Origin: an uncultured Anaerovibrio sp.
GTDB taxonomy: Bacteria > Bacillota > Negativicutes > Selenomonadales > Selenomonadaceae
NCBI GenBank assembly: GCA_902785445.1
Contig: CACZYN010000007.1
Coordinates: 1 to 23,647 of the forward strand
Length of the DNA: 23,647 nucleotides
Reading direction: 5' to 3'
Under the pieces are notes generated by a model. It saw only the letters and a list, made by a program, of their open reading frames with translations. It did no database searches and was not told the origin of the DNA. This document shows positions 14,502-22,221 of this stretch, piece after piece. The position numbers and the translations under genes are program-made. The stretch's first letter is position 1. The number at the start of each line of letters is the position of its first letter.

Positions 14502-15392
14502 TTGGATTTGATAATTCCTACTATTTCCCAGGGATTGTTGTGGTCCCTGATGGCGATTGGTGTATATATTACCTTTCGGGTGCTGGACATTGCGGATTTG
14601 ACCGTGGAAGGCAGTTTCCCGTTGGGAGCGGCTACCGCTGCTGCATGCCTTTTGGCGGGTTGGAGTCCGATTCCGGCTATGCTGGCTGCTGGGTTTGCAG
14701 GCATGCTTAGTGGTATAGTTACTGGCATTTTGTGTACCAAGCTAAAAATTCCAGCACTGTTGGCAGGTATTTTGACCATGATAGCCCTTTATTCTGTAAA
14801 TTTACATGTAATGGGCAAGGCTAATTTATCATTGCTGCAGGTTGATACCATTTTTAGTCTCTATGCTATACCAGATTTTTCTGCTTCCCAGATGATTTTA
14901 TTGGTGGGGGCTATTGTGGTAGTATTTACTGGAGTGCTTTGCTATTGGTTTTTTGGAACAGAAATTGGAGCGGCTATCCGAGCTACTGGTTGTAATCCTC
15001 ATATGATCCGCGCCAACGGTATTAATACGGATATTACCATTATTTTAGGGCTGTTGATTTCCAACGCGCTGGTGGCTTTTTCCGGGGCCCTGGTTGCTCA
15101 GGCTAATGGGTTTGCTGATGTGGGTATGGGAGTAGGCACCATCGTTATCGGTTTGGCATCAGTAATTATTGGTGAGGTCCTCTTTGGTACCCGCAGCTTT
15201 AAAAATTGCCTGATTTCGGTTATTTTAGGTTCCATAGTTTACCGTGCGGTAATAGCCGTCGTTTTGCAAATGGGTATGCCGCCAAACGATTTGAAGCTGT
15301 TTACGGCTATTCTGGTGGCTATTGCCCTGTCAATGCCTTTGTTCCAGGCCAAGTTCAAGAAGAGAAAGGTGGGTCAGAATGTTAAAGATTGA
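14502..15392 (+). CDS. ABC importer permease (TrpY-like)
   Basis: A 296-residue membrane permease of the branched-chain/ribose type (BPD_transp_2). It begins at TTG 14502, supported by GAGG (14490-14493) 8 bases ahead and by the conserved start MDLIIPTISQGLLWSLMAIG. RVLDIADLTVEGSFPLGAA follows, a segment shared by this family. About eight to nine hydrophobic segments are seen. The cytoplasmic coupling loop is expected around EIGAAIRATGCNPHMIRANG, which resembles the EAA-like loop of related permeases. The end overlaps the ATPase gene by 14 bases, so the two are translationally coupled. It is complete with nothing unusual apart from the TTG start. Confidence 0.92.
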   Translation: MDLIIPTISQGLLWSLMAIGVYITFRVLDIADLTVEGSFPLGAATAAACLLAGWSPIPAMLAAGFAGMLSGIVTGILCTKLKIPALLAGILTMIALYSVNLHVMGKANLSLLQVDTIFSLYAIPDFSASQMILLVGAIVVVFTGVLCYWFFGTEIGAAIRATGCNPHMIRANGINTDITIILGLLISNALVAFSGALVAQANGFADVGMGVGTIVIGLASVIIGEVLFGTRSFKNCLISVILGSIVYRAVIAVVLQMGMPPNDLKLFTAILVAIALSMPLFQAKFKKRKVGQNVKD

Positions 15393-16173
15393 GAATATTT
15401 CCAAAACCTTTAATCCCAAGACCATCACCGAGAAAATTGCTCTCAGGAGTGTTTCTCTTCACCTGGAACCGGGAGATTTTGTGACGGTAATTGGTGGTAA
15501 TGGAGCTGGTAAGTCCACCCTGATGAATGCCATTGCTGGGACCTTTCGGGTGGATACAGGCAGAATTGTAATTGATGGTCAGGATATAACCAAGCTGCCA
15601 GAGCATAAACGTGCCAAGTATATCGGCCGGGTATTTCAGGATCCAATGATGGGTACGGCGGCCAATATGCAGATTGAGGAAAATATGGCTATTGCTTCCC
15701 GGCGGGGGAGAATACCTACCCTGCGTTGGAGTTCCGCCGAGGAAAAGCGGGAATACATTCGTGAACAGTTAAAGACCTTAAATTTGGGTTTGGAGGATCG
15801 GCTGGAGTCCAAGGTGGGACTTTTATCTGGTGGCCAACGGCAGGCGCTGACCCTCTTAATGGCTACCTTGGTAGAGCCAAAGCTGTTGCTCTTGGACGAG
15901 CATACTGCTGCACTGGATCCGAAGACGGCAGCCCAGGTGTTGAGCCTGACTAATGAAATAGTAAATAAGCGTAAGCTTACCACCTTGATGATTACCCATA
16001 ACATGCGGGATGCCCTGGCTTGTGGTAATCGTCTCATTATGATGCATGAGGGGAAAATCCTTATTGATGTACGGGGTGAGGAAAAGAAGAATTTGACGGT
16101 CAAGGATCTGCTGGCCATGTTTGAAAAGGCTGCAGGCAGTGAATTAAATTCTGATGCATTACTATTGAGTTAA
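15379..16173 (+). CDS. ABC importer ATP-binding protein (TrpZ-like)
   Basis: A 264-residue ABC ATPase. The start is ATG 15379 with AGGTGG (15367-15372); the longer frame from 15322 only adds residues that overlap the permease gene. All motifs are present: Walker A GGNGAGKST (39-47), Q-loop F86-Q87, signature LSGGQ (149-153), Walker B LLLLDE (169-174) and switch His (H207) in MITHNM. It powers uptake with the permease and lipoprotein encoded just upstream. A strong terminator follows the stop, so the operon has three genes. Confidence 0.95.
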   Translation: MLKIENISKTFNPKTITEKIALRSVSLHLEPGDFVTVIGGNGAGKSTLMNAIAGTFRVDTGRIVIDGQDITKLPEHKRAKYIGRVFQDPMMGTAANMQIEENMAIASRRGRIPTLRWSSAEEKREYIREQLKTLNLGLEDRLESKVGLLSGGQRQALTLLMATLVEPKLLLLDEHTAALDPKTAAQVLSLTNEIVNKRKLTTLMITHNMRDALACGNRLIMMHEGKILIDVRGEEKKNLTVKDLLAMFEKAAGSELNSDALLLS

Positions 16174-16189
16174 AAATATTAGACTTAAT

Positions 16190-16234
16190 GGGCTGGAAGG
16201 TGTCATGGGTATGACAATTTCCAGCCTATTTTTA
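16190..16234 (+). terminator. Terminator of the ABC importer operon
   Basis: GGCTGGAA (16191-16198) pairs with TTCCAGCC (16219-16226), with an inner TGTCAT/ATGACA stem, then TATTTTTATT. Confidence 0.85.
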
Positions 16235-16258
16235 TTGGATATTATCTTATATTTTTTC

Positions 16259-16287
16259 TTTACAAACTCTGGTAAAAAACATATAAT
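16259..16287 (+). promoter_or_regulatory. rnj promoter
   Basis: TTTACA (16259-16264) and TATAAT (16282-16287) are separated by exactly 17 bases. The resulting leader of about 125 bases (to 16419) is long, AT-rich and has no ORF or strong hairpin that I can see. Confidence 0.7.
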
Positions 16288-16419
16288 TGAGTGTAATGAT
16301 TTTGTTCGGTCAAGATTTTATACAGAGTAAATTTTTCGTGATTTATGTAAATTGATTCGGATTTTATCGTGGCAGTCGATTTATTTACAGTGTTACAATT
16401 AAATATGGAGGTGTGATTT

Positions 16420-18081
16420 TTGCCACAAGAGAAAAAATTACAGATTATTCCTTTGGGCGGATTAGGTGAAATCGGCAAAAATATGACAGTAGTCCAGTAC
16501 GGTGATGAGATACTGCTTATTGATGCGGGTTTGATGTTCCCTGACGAAGAAATGTTGGGTATAGACCTGGTTATCCCTGATTTTACATATTTGGAAGAAA
16601 ATCAGGAGAAGATTAAGGCCATTGTCCTAACCCATGGCCATGAGGACCATATTGGTGCATTACCTTATGTGCTAAAGAAGATTAATGCCCCAGTATACGG
16701 TACCCGGCTTACCCTGGGTATTTTGGAGGGTCGTCTGAAGGAAAACGGCGTTGGTTCTAGTATGTTGCACCCGGTTAATCAGGGGGACAGCATAAAGGCT
16801 GGCTGTTTTAATGTGAATTTTATTCGGGTAAACCACAGTATTCCGGATGCGGTTGGTTTGGCTATTACTACTCCGTTGGGGACTATAGTCCATACGGGTG
16901 ACTTCAAGCTGGATTATACACCGATAGACGGAAAGATGACGGATTTCCGCCGGTTTTCCGATTTAGGTAACAAGGGCGTTCTGGTGATGATGGCGGACAG
17001 TACCAACGCGGAACGGGATGGTCATACTCCTAGTGAGAGTACTGTTGGTGTGGCCTTTGATAAGGCATTTCATAATGCCCAGTCCCGGATAATTGTTGCA
17101 ACCTTTTCTTCTAATGTTCACCGTATTCAGCAGGTTATCAATACGGCCATTCGCTATCGCCGTAAGGTGGCGGTTATGGGCCGCAGCATGGTAAACGTAT
17201 TAAATATCTCCCTGGAGCTGGGCTATATCAACGCACCAGAGGGGACCATTATCGATATTGATGAAATAACCAATTATCCGCCAAACCAGATTGTGGTTAT
17301 TACAACCGGCAGTCAGGGTGAGCCTATGTCGGCTCTTACCCGTATGTCCCAGTCAGATTATCGTAAGGTCAGCATTGTGCCGGGAGATACCATTATTATT
17401 TCTGCAACCCCAATACCGGGCAATGAAAAGCTGGTATCCCGTACCATTGATAATCTCCTTAAATTGGGAGCCCATGTGGTTTATGGCCGTGAGAATGGCA
17501 TCCATGTTTCCGGGCATGCCAGTCAGGAAGAATTAAAGCTGATGCACAATATCGTGCGTCCGAAGTTCTTTATTCCGGTTCATGGTGAGTATCGCCATTT
17601 GGTTAAGCATGCCAAGCTGGCCCAGGAACTGGGTATGCCAAAGGAAAATATCTTCATTGGCGAAAATGGCCAGATTTTGGAGTTTACCAAGCAAAAGGGC
17701 TGTGTAGCCGGTCGGGTTACCTCCGGTCGTCTGTTGGTTGATGGCCTTGGAGTAGGCGATGTGGGTAACATCGTTCTTCGGGATCGCCGTCAGCTGTCCC
17801 AGGATGGTATTATCATCATCGTGGTGACCATGGACAAGGAAGCCGGTGTGGTTGTGGCTGGTCCGGATATCGTCAGCCGGGGCTTTGTATATGTAAGAGA
17901 ATCCGAGGAGCTCATGGATGATGTGCGTAACCGGGTGGAGGAAGCCTTGGCCAAGTGCGAAGACGAGGGTATTACCGAATGGTCCGGTCTTAAGTCTGCC
18001 ATGCGGGATGCCTTGGGTCGCTTTATCTTCGAGCGTACCCGTCGCCGTCCAATGATTTTGCCGATCATTATGGAAATTTAA
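16420..18081 (+). CDS. rnj: Ribonuclease J
   Basis: A 553-residue metallo-beta-lactamase/beta-CASP ribonuclease that degrades and matures RNA by 5'-3' exonuclease and endonuclease action. The start is TTG 16420, with GGAGGTG (16407-16413) ahead. Landmarks: LGGLGEIGKNM (12-22), the zinc motif THGHEDHIGALPY (71-83; H72, H74, D76, H77), VNHSIPDAVG, HTGDFKLD, ADSTNAERDG, the beta-CASP region with ATFSSNVHRIQQ, TTGSQGEP and VSGHASQEELK, then PKFFIPVHGEYRHL and a C-terminal domain ending RTRRRPMILPIIMEI. Length is full and all metal ligands are visible. It is monocistronic. Only one homologue is in the window, so J1 or J2 cannot be chosen. Confidence 0.97.
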   Translation: MPQEKKLQIIPLGGLGEIGKNMTVVQYGDEILLIDAGLMFPDEEMLGIDLVIPDFTYLEENQEKIKAIVLTHGHEDHIGALPYVLKKINAPVYGTRLTLGILEGRLKENGVGSSMLHPVNQGDSIKAGCFNVNFIRVNHSIPDAVGLAITTPLGTIVHTGDFKLDYTPIDGKMTDFRRFSDLGNKGVLVMMADSTNAERDGHTPSESTVGVAFDKAFHNAQSRIIVATFSSNVHRIQQVINTAIRYRRKVAVMGRSMVNVLNISLELGYINAPEGTIIDIDEITNYPPNQIVVITTGSQGEPMSALTRMSQSDYRKVSIVPGDTIIISATPIPGNEKLVSRTIDNLLKLGAHVVYGRENGIHVSGHASQEELKLMHNIVRPKFFIPVHGEYRHLVKHAKLAQELGMPKENIFIGENGQILEFTKQKGCVAGRVTSGRLLVDGLGVGDVGNIVLRDRRQLSQDGIIIIVVTMDKEAGVVVAGPDIVSRGFVYVRESEELMDDVRNRVEEALAKCEDEGITEWSGLKSAMRDALGRFIFERTRRRPMILPIIMEI

Positions 18082-18091
18082 TAGGATTTTT

Positions 18092-18143
18092 AAAAAGCTG
18101 TATTTTCTTCTTTAGCTATAGAGAAGCAAGATGCAGCTTTTTT
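18092..18143 (+). terminator. rnj terminator
   Basis: AAAAAGCTGTAT (18092-18103) pairs with ATGCAGCTTTTTT (18131-18143) with one G-U-type pair, and an inner CTTC/GAAG stem. Confidence 0.75.
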
Positions 18144-18152
18144 GCTGTAAAC

Positions 18153-18181
18153 TTGTTTTTTTATGCTATATTACATATAAT
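18153..18181 (+). promoter_or_regulatory. Promoter of the antitoxin-toxin pair
   Basis: TTGTTT (18153-18158) and TATAAT (18176-18181) are separated by 17 bases. Confidence 0.65.
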
Positions 18182-18245
18182 AGTAGTATAAACACATAAT
18201 AAAATAATACAAATGTATTTGCTGAAAATGTGGGAGATGATTATT

Positions 18246-18545
18246 ATGGCGGAACAGGTACTTATACAGTTTAGAGCAGATAAAGGGTTAAAACAGGAAG
18301 TGGCTGAGATTTATGAACAATTAGGGATGGATCTTCCCACTGCATTTCGTATGTTTATGAAAAAAAGTAAGCAGATGCGTGGCCTTCCTTTTGCGGCAAC
18401 TCTGCCAGAGCCAAAGTATTGCAGAGAAGATTTTCGGGATGCTTTTTATTCACTTAGGGAAGAGGCGGCTGATCATCCAGAGATGTCTCTTGACGAAATT
18501 AATGCTGAAATATCAGCAGCAAGAGCAGAGAAAAAAAGGAAGTAA
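18246..18545 (+). CDS. RelB/DinJ-family antitoxin
   Basis: A 99-residue protein with an N-terminal ribbon-helix-helix DNA-binding domain typical of RelB/DinJ: strand VLIQFRADKGLKQEVAEIY, then LGMDLPTAFRMFMKKS. The Pro/Glu/charge-rich C-terminus would wrap the toxin. ATG 18246 is used because GGGAG (18232-18236) lies 9 bases ahead; longer starts would cover that site. It overlaps no gene and ends 3 bases before the PIN-domain toxin gene, so the two form one unit. The antitoxin should repress the promoter at 18153-18181. A RelB/DinJ antitoxin more often partners a RelE/YafQ toxin, so a PIN partner is a less usual combination. Confidence 0.88.
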   Translation: MAEQVLIQFRADKGLKQEVAEIYEQLGMDLPTAFRMFMKKSKQMRGLPFAATLPEPKYCREDFRDAFYSLREEAADHPEMSLDEINAEISAARAEKKRK

Positions 18546-18548
18546 GCT

Positions 18549-18962
18549 ATGTTTTATGCCGTGATAGATACCAATGTTTTGATATCGGCTTTGTTGTCAA
18601 AGAATAGTACTTCTGCCACAGTTAAAGTGTATGATGCTATAGCAGATGGACTGCTTACACCGCTTTACCATAGGGATATTTTGCAGGAATATGAGGAAGT
18701 CCTTCGTAGACCAAAGTTTAAATTTAGTTCAGTTAGGATAGAAAAATTACTGAATATGATTATTAAACACGGTATTGAAGTATTTCCACATCCCACAGGT
18801 GAATCTTTGGTGGATATGGATGATTTGATATTTTATGAAGTGGTTATGGAAAAGCGAGAGTGCAATTCTTATCTTGTTACAGGTAATAAAAAACATTATC
18901 CAGTGAAAACATTTATTGTAACCCCAGCTGAAATGATGGCAATACTAGAAAAATATGAATAA
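18549..18962 (+). CDS. PIN-domain toxin (COG1569/TIGR00305-like)
   Basis: A 137-residue putative ribonuclease toxin. The N-terminus VIDTNVLISALL holds D7, the first metal-binding Asp of PIN domains. LQEYEEVLRRPKF (45-57) carries the conserved Glu and RPKF of this subfamily, VDMDDLIFYEV (89-98) holds D91/D92, and YLVTGNKKHYP (108-118) matches the subfamily's TGNxxHFP motif. All acidic residues expected for Mg-dependent RNA cleavage are present. It starts 3 bases after the antitoxin stop and is followed by a strong terminator. The target RNA cannot be predicted from sequence. Confidence 0.92.
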   Translation: MFYAVIDTNVLISALLSKNSTSATVKVYDAIADGLLTPLYHRDILQEYEEVLRRPKFKFSSVRIEKLLNMIIKHGIEVFPHPTGESLVDMDDLIFYEVVMEKRECNSYLVTGNKKHYPVKTFIVTPAEMMAILEKYE

Positions 18963-18971
18963 CGGACCGTA

Positions 18972-19008
18972 CCCCGTTGCAAACTAGGCAAGTTTGCAAC
19001 GGGTATTT
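18972..19008 (+). terminator. Terminator of the antitoxin-toxin operon
   Basis: CCCGTTGCAAACT (18973-18985) pairs perfectly over 13 bases with AGTTTGCAACGGG (18991-19003), then TATTTTG. Nothing recognisable lies in 19020-19156. Confidence 0.9.
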
Positions 19009-19156
19009 TGTTATTGTTTTAAATTTTAAGTTTTCTCGAAACACAAAGGCACTCGGCAAAACTCAAATATTACTGGAATTATTATCTTGCAGGAAATGGG
19101 ATGTGTGAATACGCATTAAATTTTTATGATTGCATGAGAAGTATATTGTTAGGGCA

Positions 19157-19188
19157 GCAAAAAAGCACGAATATAATTATCCGTGCTT
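19157..19188 (-). terminator. Terminator of the XRE regulator gene, overlapping its stop codon
   Basis: On the minus strand AAGCACG (in the last codons) pairs with CGTGCTT around a loop that contains the TAA stop, followed by a T run. Plus-strand positions are 19163-19169 and 19182-19188. Confidence 0.75.
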
Positions 19189-19494
19189 CATAACCTGTAT
19201 TATTTGTCTGATGGCATCCAGTTGTGCATCATTTAAGTTAGTTATGTCTAATGTATAAAACGGAATGGTATTATCTCTACCTAACAAGTAATCAGTAGTT
19301 ACATTGTATATTTCAGCCAAGGAAACAAGAACCGGCAAAGAGGGTTGTCTATGCCCTATTTCGTAATCAGCAAGGGTAGAGGAGGAAATACCCACCTGCT
19401 CTGCTACTTGATTACGTGTTAATTTTGCTTTATGACGGCTATTTTTTAGACGGTCATCAAGACCGCCGATAGTACCTCTTTGTCCTCGTTTCAT
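19177..19494 (-). CDS. XRE-family helix-turn-helix regulator
   Basis: A 105-residue DNA-binding protein. The Cro/C1-type HTH (about 13-71) reads DDRLKNSRHKAKLTRNQVAE, then VGISSSTLADYEIGHRQPSL and LAEIYNVTTDYLLGR, all hallmarks of the family. The C-terminal 30 residues (YTLDITNLNDAQLDAIRQII) form a short helical tail, likely for dimerisation. The ribosome binding site AAAGGAG lies about 12 bases ahead of the start. It stands alone on the minus strand between the toxin-antitoxin unit and the Rpn remnant, as expected of phage- or element-derived DNA. Its target is unknown. Confidence 0.9.
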   Translation of the reverse strand: MKRGQRGTIGGLDDRLKNSRHKAKLTRNQVAEQVGISSSTLADYEIGHRQPSLPVLVSLAEIYNVTTDYLLGRDNTIPFYTLDITNLNDAQLDAIRQIIQVMKHG

Positions 19495-19522
19495 TGTAAA
19501 ATACCGCTCCTTTTGTGAGATA

Positions 19523-19696
19523 ATGGAAAAATTACAAGATGAGGGGCGCGTTGAAGGGCGTCAGGAAGGCCTGGCAGAGGGGCGCTCTCAAATAGCAATT
19601 AAAATGCTCCAGAAAAACGAGCCCATTGAAAAAATAGTTGAATACACTAGCCTTTCTAATCAACAGGTTCAGGAGTTGGCTCAACAAATTCAATAA
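19523..19696 (+). pseudogene. C-terminal remnant of an Rpn-family (PD-(D/E)XK) nuclease/transposase
   Basis: A 57-residue frame reading MEKLQDEGRVEGRQEGLAEG, then RSQIAIKMLQKNEPIEKIVE and YTSLSNQQVQELAQQIQ. The (E-G-R)n repeat followed by the MLQKN-PIEKIVEYT-LS helix pair is the characteristic C-terminus of Rpn/PDDEXK recombination-promoting nucleases. The catalytic N-terminal domain of some 230 residues is absent; the DNA upstream is the divergent XRE gene. It is therefore a deletion relic, without a clear ribosome binding site. Although short, the repeat makes the family call fairly secure. Confidence 0.75.
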
Positions 19697-19777
19697 ATAC
19701 AAGTTTTCAATTTAGACCGGTAGATTTGCCAGTCTATTTTTGTGGTCGTGGGCAAGTGAAATCGTTATTCCTTTTCC

Positions 19778-19807
19778 TTGTATTTTTCAGAATGTATGCG
19801 TTATAAT
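19778..19807 (+). promoter_or_regulatory. Promoter of the 19841 gene
   Basis: TTGTAT (19778-19783) and TATAAT (19802-19807) are separated by 18 bases. It probably serves the run of genes to 23057. Confidence 0.6.
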
Positions 19808-19840
19808 ATATAGGTATTTTTTGGAAACTGAGGTGTAATA

Positions 19841-20758
19841 ATGCCAGATATTGATATGACCAGGATCACTGATAACCTGATGAAAGTATATAACTATGCT
19901 TTTATTGATGATATGCCCTATGGTTTTTTCAAGCCCAACGATGCCATGTATGTTGGGGTGCGGTTGGTGGACAAGATGTATCATTGTCCGGAATGCAAGG
20001 GAACCTTTACGGTAAAATTCCGCAACGATAATGATGGGATTACCTATTTTTCCAAGAGCCGTATTGCAGCTCAAAAGAAAAACTATGAAGAATTGAGTTT
20101 GGATTTTCCGGCGGATTGGGAATTGCTGGAAAAACCGTTTACTTATCATACCATTGGTATTTGCCAACACTGTGCAGAAAAGAACATCCGAAATTCTGAG
20201 GAAGCTGGTCAGAGGATATACAACCTTTGTCATGAGCTTCATATGCAGGATGAATTGCTGGCAGCTAAGGGCAAGAAGCTGATGACAGCAGCTGTACAAA
20301 AATGGCTGGATGGAATAACGGATTCGGCCTATTTGCTGCAATTTGATCTGTCCACCCATGAGAGCTTACGGGATTTAATTTGTGCAGTTATTATGCAGGA
20401 TACCAAGGATCTGGCGGATGCATTGCAGGAATATCGGGACACCACCCAGCCAATTATCTATGAGGCGAAACAGCTCTTGGAAAAGGCTACACCAGCCTTC
20501 AGTGCCAAGGTGGCACATTCATCCAGTTTGCCAATGTCCCTGTCTGATGAAGAATACCATGAATATACGGTAGCTTTTCCAGCAGAGGATACTAAGGGTC
20601 AGGATTTTTATATTGAGCAGTCTGTGGACAAGGAGCGGGTAAGCATGTTTTTGACCCAGCGTCGTTGTGCCAGCTTGGAAGAAGTCCTGATGGACACAGG
20701 CTTCCATGAAGAATGGATTGATATGGTGGTGGACAAGGGCATGTCCCTGAAGAAGTAG
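19841..20758 (+). CDS. Unrecognised 305-residue protein with two CxxC pairs
   Basis: I do not recognise this family. The start is supported by GAGGTG (19830-19835). Two CxxC pairs, CPEC (49-52) and CQHC (108-111), are spaced as two halves of a zinc-binding site; the first precedes a beta strand (GTFTVKF). The middle third is helical (about 120-225), and the end is acidic with a helical C-terminus (RCASLEEVLMDTGFHEEWID). No signal peptide or membrane segment is present, so it is cytoplasmic. It is followed after 10 bases by an exported-protein gene whose ribosome binding site overlaps its stop codon. A structural zinc site is likely; the role is unknown. Confidence 0.75.
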   Translation: MPDIDMTRITDNLMKVYNYAFIDDMPYGFFKPNDAMYVGVRLVDKMYHCPECKGTFTVKFRNDNDGITYFSKSRIAAQKKNYEELSLDFPADWELLEKPFTYHTIGICQHCAEKNIRNSEEAGQRIYNLCHELHMQDELLAAKGKKLMTAAVQKWLDGITDSAYLLQFDLSTHESLRDLICAVIMQDTKDLADALQEYRDTTQPIIYEAKQLLEKATPAFSAKVAHSSSLPMSLSDEEYHEYTVAFPAEDTKGQDFYIEQSVDKERVSMFLTQRRCASLEEVLMDTGFHEEWIDMVVDKGMSLKK

Positions 20759-20768
20759 GAGACCAACC

Positions 20769-21341
20769 ATGAGATATATAACAAAAATTTTGGGAATAGT
20801 ATTACTGCTGTTGCTTGTATTATCAACGGTATCTTTCGCCGCTAAGCCTACGGACTTTACCTTTAATGGATTGTCCCTGGGAGATAGTGTAGACGAAATG
20901 AAAGAAAAGCTGGGAGAACCAGATTTTGATACGGAGATGTATCATCGGGGGGTACCGGTGATTCGCTACACCTATTCTGCCGATCAGAAAATTTATGTGT
21001 CAGCGAAAGATAAAAAGGTGGTGGAGATGTTCTGTAAGAGTAAGCATTACGTAGGTCCTTATGGAGTGACCTATGGGGCTACCAGGGCAGGCATTACTAA
21101 AGCCTTTGGCAATGCCGAGCATAAACAGATGGATGGCGGTGTGTACTACTTATATACCAATCCGGCCAACAAACAGCAGAAAATGTTATTGGAGCTGGAG
21201 CCGGAAAAATATTATCTTTTGAGTTGGACTTATACCAGTTTGGATGTGGATGAGGACGCAGTACTGGTTATAAAGGACAATGCAAATGACGATTCTAAGC
21301 CTGCCAAGAAATTTAATTATGGTGGCCTACCAACAGAGTAA
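20769..21341 (+). CDS. Exported protein of unknown function
   Basis: A 190-residue protein with a strong signal peptide (MRYITK, then a Leu/Val-rich core) and a likely cut after SFA (residue 24). There is no lipobox. The mature part has two similar modules: GLSLGDSVDEMKEKLGEPDF followed by RYTYSADQKIYVSAKDKKV, and YGVTYGATRAGITKAFGNAE followed by YYLYTNPANKQQKMLLEL. Each reads as a short helix ahead of a small beta sheet, a pattern reminiscent of BamE/SmpA-like or similar LG-P repeat domains; this is resemblance only. The C-terminus is Asp/Lys-rich. It sits in a same-strand cluster with a peptidoglycan carboxypeptidase and an extracytoplasmic cyclophilin, which suggests an envelope role. Confidence 0.8.
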   Translation: MRYITKILGIVLLLLLVLSTVSFAAKPTDFTFNGLSLGDSVDEMKEKLGEPDFDTEMYHRGVPVIRYTYSADQKIYVSAKDKKVVEMFCKSKHYVGPYGVTYGATRAGITKAFGNAEHKQMDGGVYYLYTNPANKQQKMLLELEPEKYYLLSWTYTSLDVDEDAVLVIKDNANDDSKPAKKFNYGGLPTE

Positions 21342-21366
21342 GAAATAATTTAAAGAAGGGTTAGTT

Positions 21367-22200
21367 TTGCAATTAAGACATCGAGTAATACCGGCAGTGT
21401 TGATCTCCTTATATCTGCTGACCGTCGGTAGTCTGGTTGAAGCCAAGATGGCAGTTCCCCAGGTGACGGCAGATGCAGTTATGGTGGTGGATAACAATAC
21501 CGGTAAAGTATTATATGAAAAAAATGCTGATAAGCGGGAATATCCTGCCAGCCTTACCAAGGTTATGACGGCAATTTTGGTGCTGGAGGACAATAATAAC
21601 GATCGGGAGGTTACGGTTAGCTGGCAAGCGGGCCGGACTCCTTATGGATACTTTGCTCACACTGGTCAGGTGAAAAGACAGTTTGATATGTTGACCCAGA
21701 TGCTGTTACTTTCGGATAATGTGGCAGCTTCGGCCTTAGCCGAAACCGTGGCGGGCAGTGAGGGAAATTTTGTGAGGATGATGAACAATAAAGCCCACGA
21801 GCTTGGTGCTGTAAGCACCCATTTTGTCAATCCCCACGGTCTTACGGACGTCAATCATTACACCACGGCCCGTGACTTGACTACTATTACCAGCTATGCC
21901 ATGAAAAAACCGCTGTTTAGACGGATAGTTGGTACTAAAAGTCAGTATGTTGACAGTATTTATCCGAAAGGGGAAACCCTATTCTGTGAAAATACTAATG
22001 AGCTAATTTATAATTATGCTGGCTGTATCGGGGTTAAAACTGGATGGACCAGAGCGGCTAAGGGATGCCTTATTTCCGCAGCCCGCAGAAAAAATGATGA
22101 AGTGATGGTGGTATTGCTTCATTCTGCGACTCACGAAAGTCGGTTTGTTGAGGCAGCTGAAATGCTAGATTACGGCTTTGATGTATTGTCAAACCGTTGA
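21367..22200 (+). CDS. dacF: D-alanyl-D-alanine carboxypeptidase (penicillin-binding protein, DacF/PBP5-like)
   Basis: A 277-residue exported serine peptidase that removes the terminal D-Ala from peptidoglycan stem peptides. Starting at TTG 21367, it has a signal sequence to about residue 26 (SLVEA) and the three active-site motifs of family S11: SLTK (S62, K65), SDN (116-118) and KTG (224-226). Supporting motifs are VVDNNTGKVLYEKNAD (40-55) and NPHGLTDVNHYTTARDL. It ends soon after the catalytic domain, without the C-terminal PBP5_C domain and amphipathic anchor found in longer homologues, so it may be soluble or held by an uncleaved signal. It lies 25 bases after the exported protein gene and 21 before the cyclophilin gene, probably in one operon. 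Confidence 0.92.
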   Translation: MQLRHRVIPAVLISLYLLTVGSLVEAKMAVPQVTADAVMVVDNNTGKVLYEKNADKREYPASLTKVMTAILVLEDNNNDREVTVSWQAGRTPYGYFAHTGQVKRQFDMLTQMLLLSDNVAASALAETVAGSEGNFVRMMNNKAHELGAVSTHFVNPHGLTDVNHYTTARDLTTITSYAMKKPLFRRIVGTKSQYVDSIYPKGETLFCENTNELIYNYAGCIGVKTGWTRAAKGCLISAARRKNDEVMVVLLHSATHESRFVEAAEMLDYGFDVLSNR

Positions 22201-22221
22201 TTTATAAATAAGGAGGCACTT

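Noticed and set aside
13706..14779. Minus-strand frame of 357 codons across the lipoprotein and permease genes
   Set aside because: It spans two well-supported genes and the perfect hairpin between them; its sequence matches no family I know.
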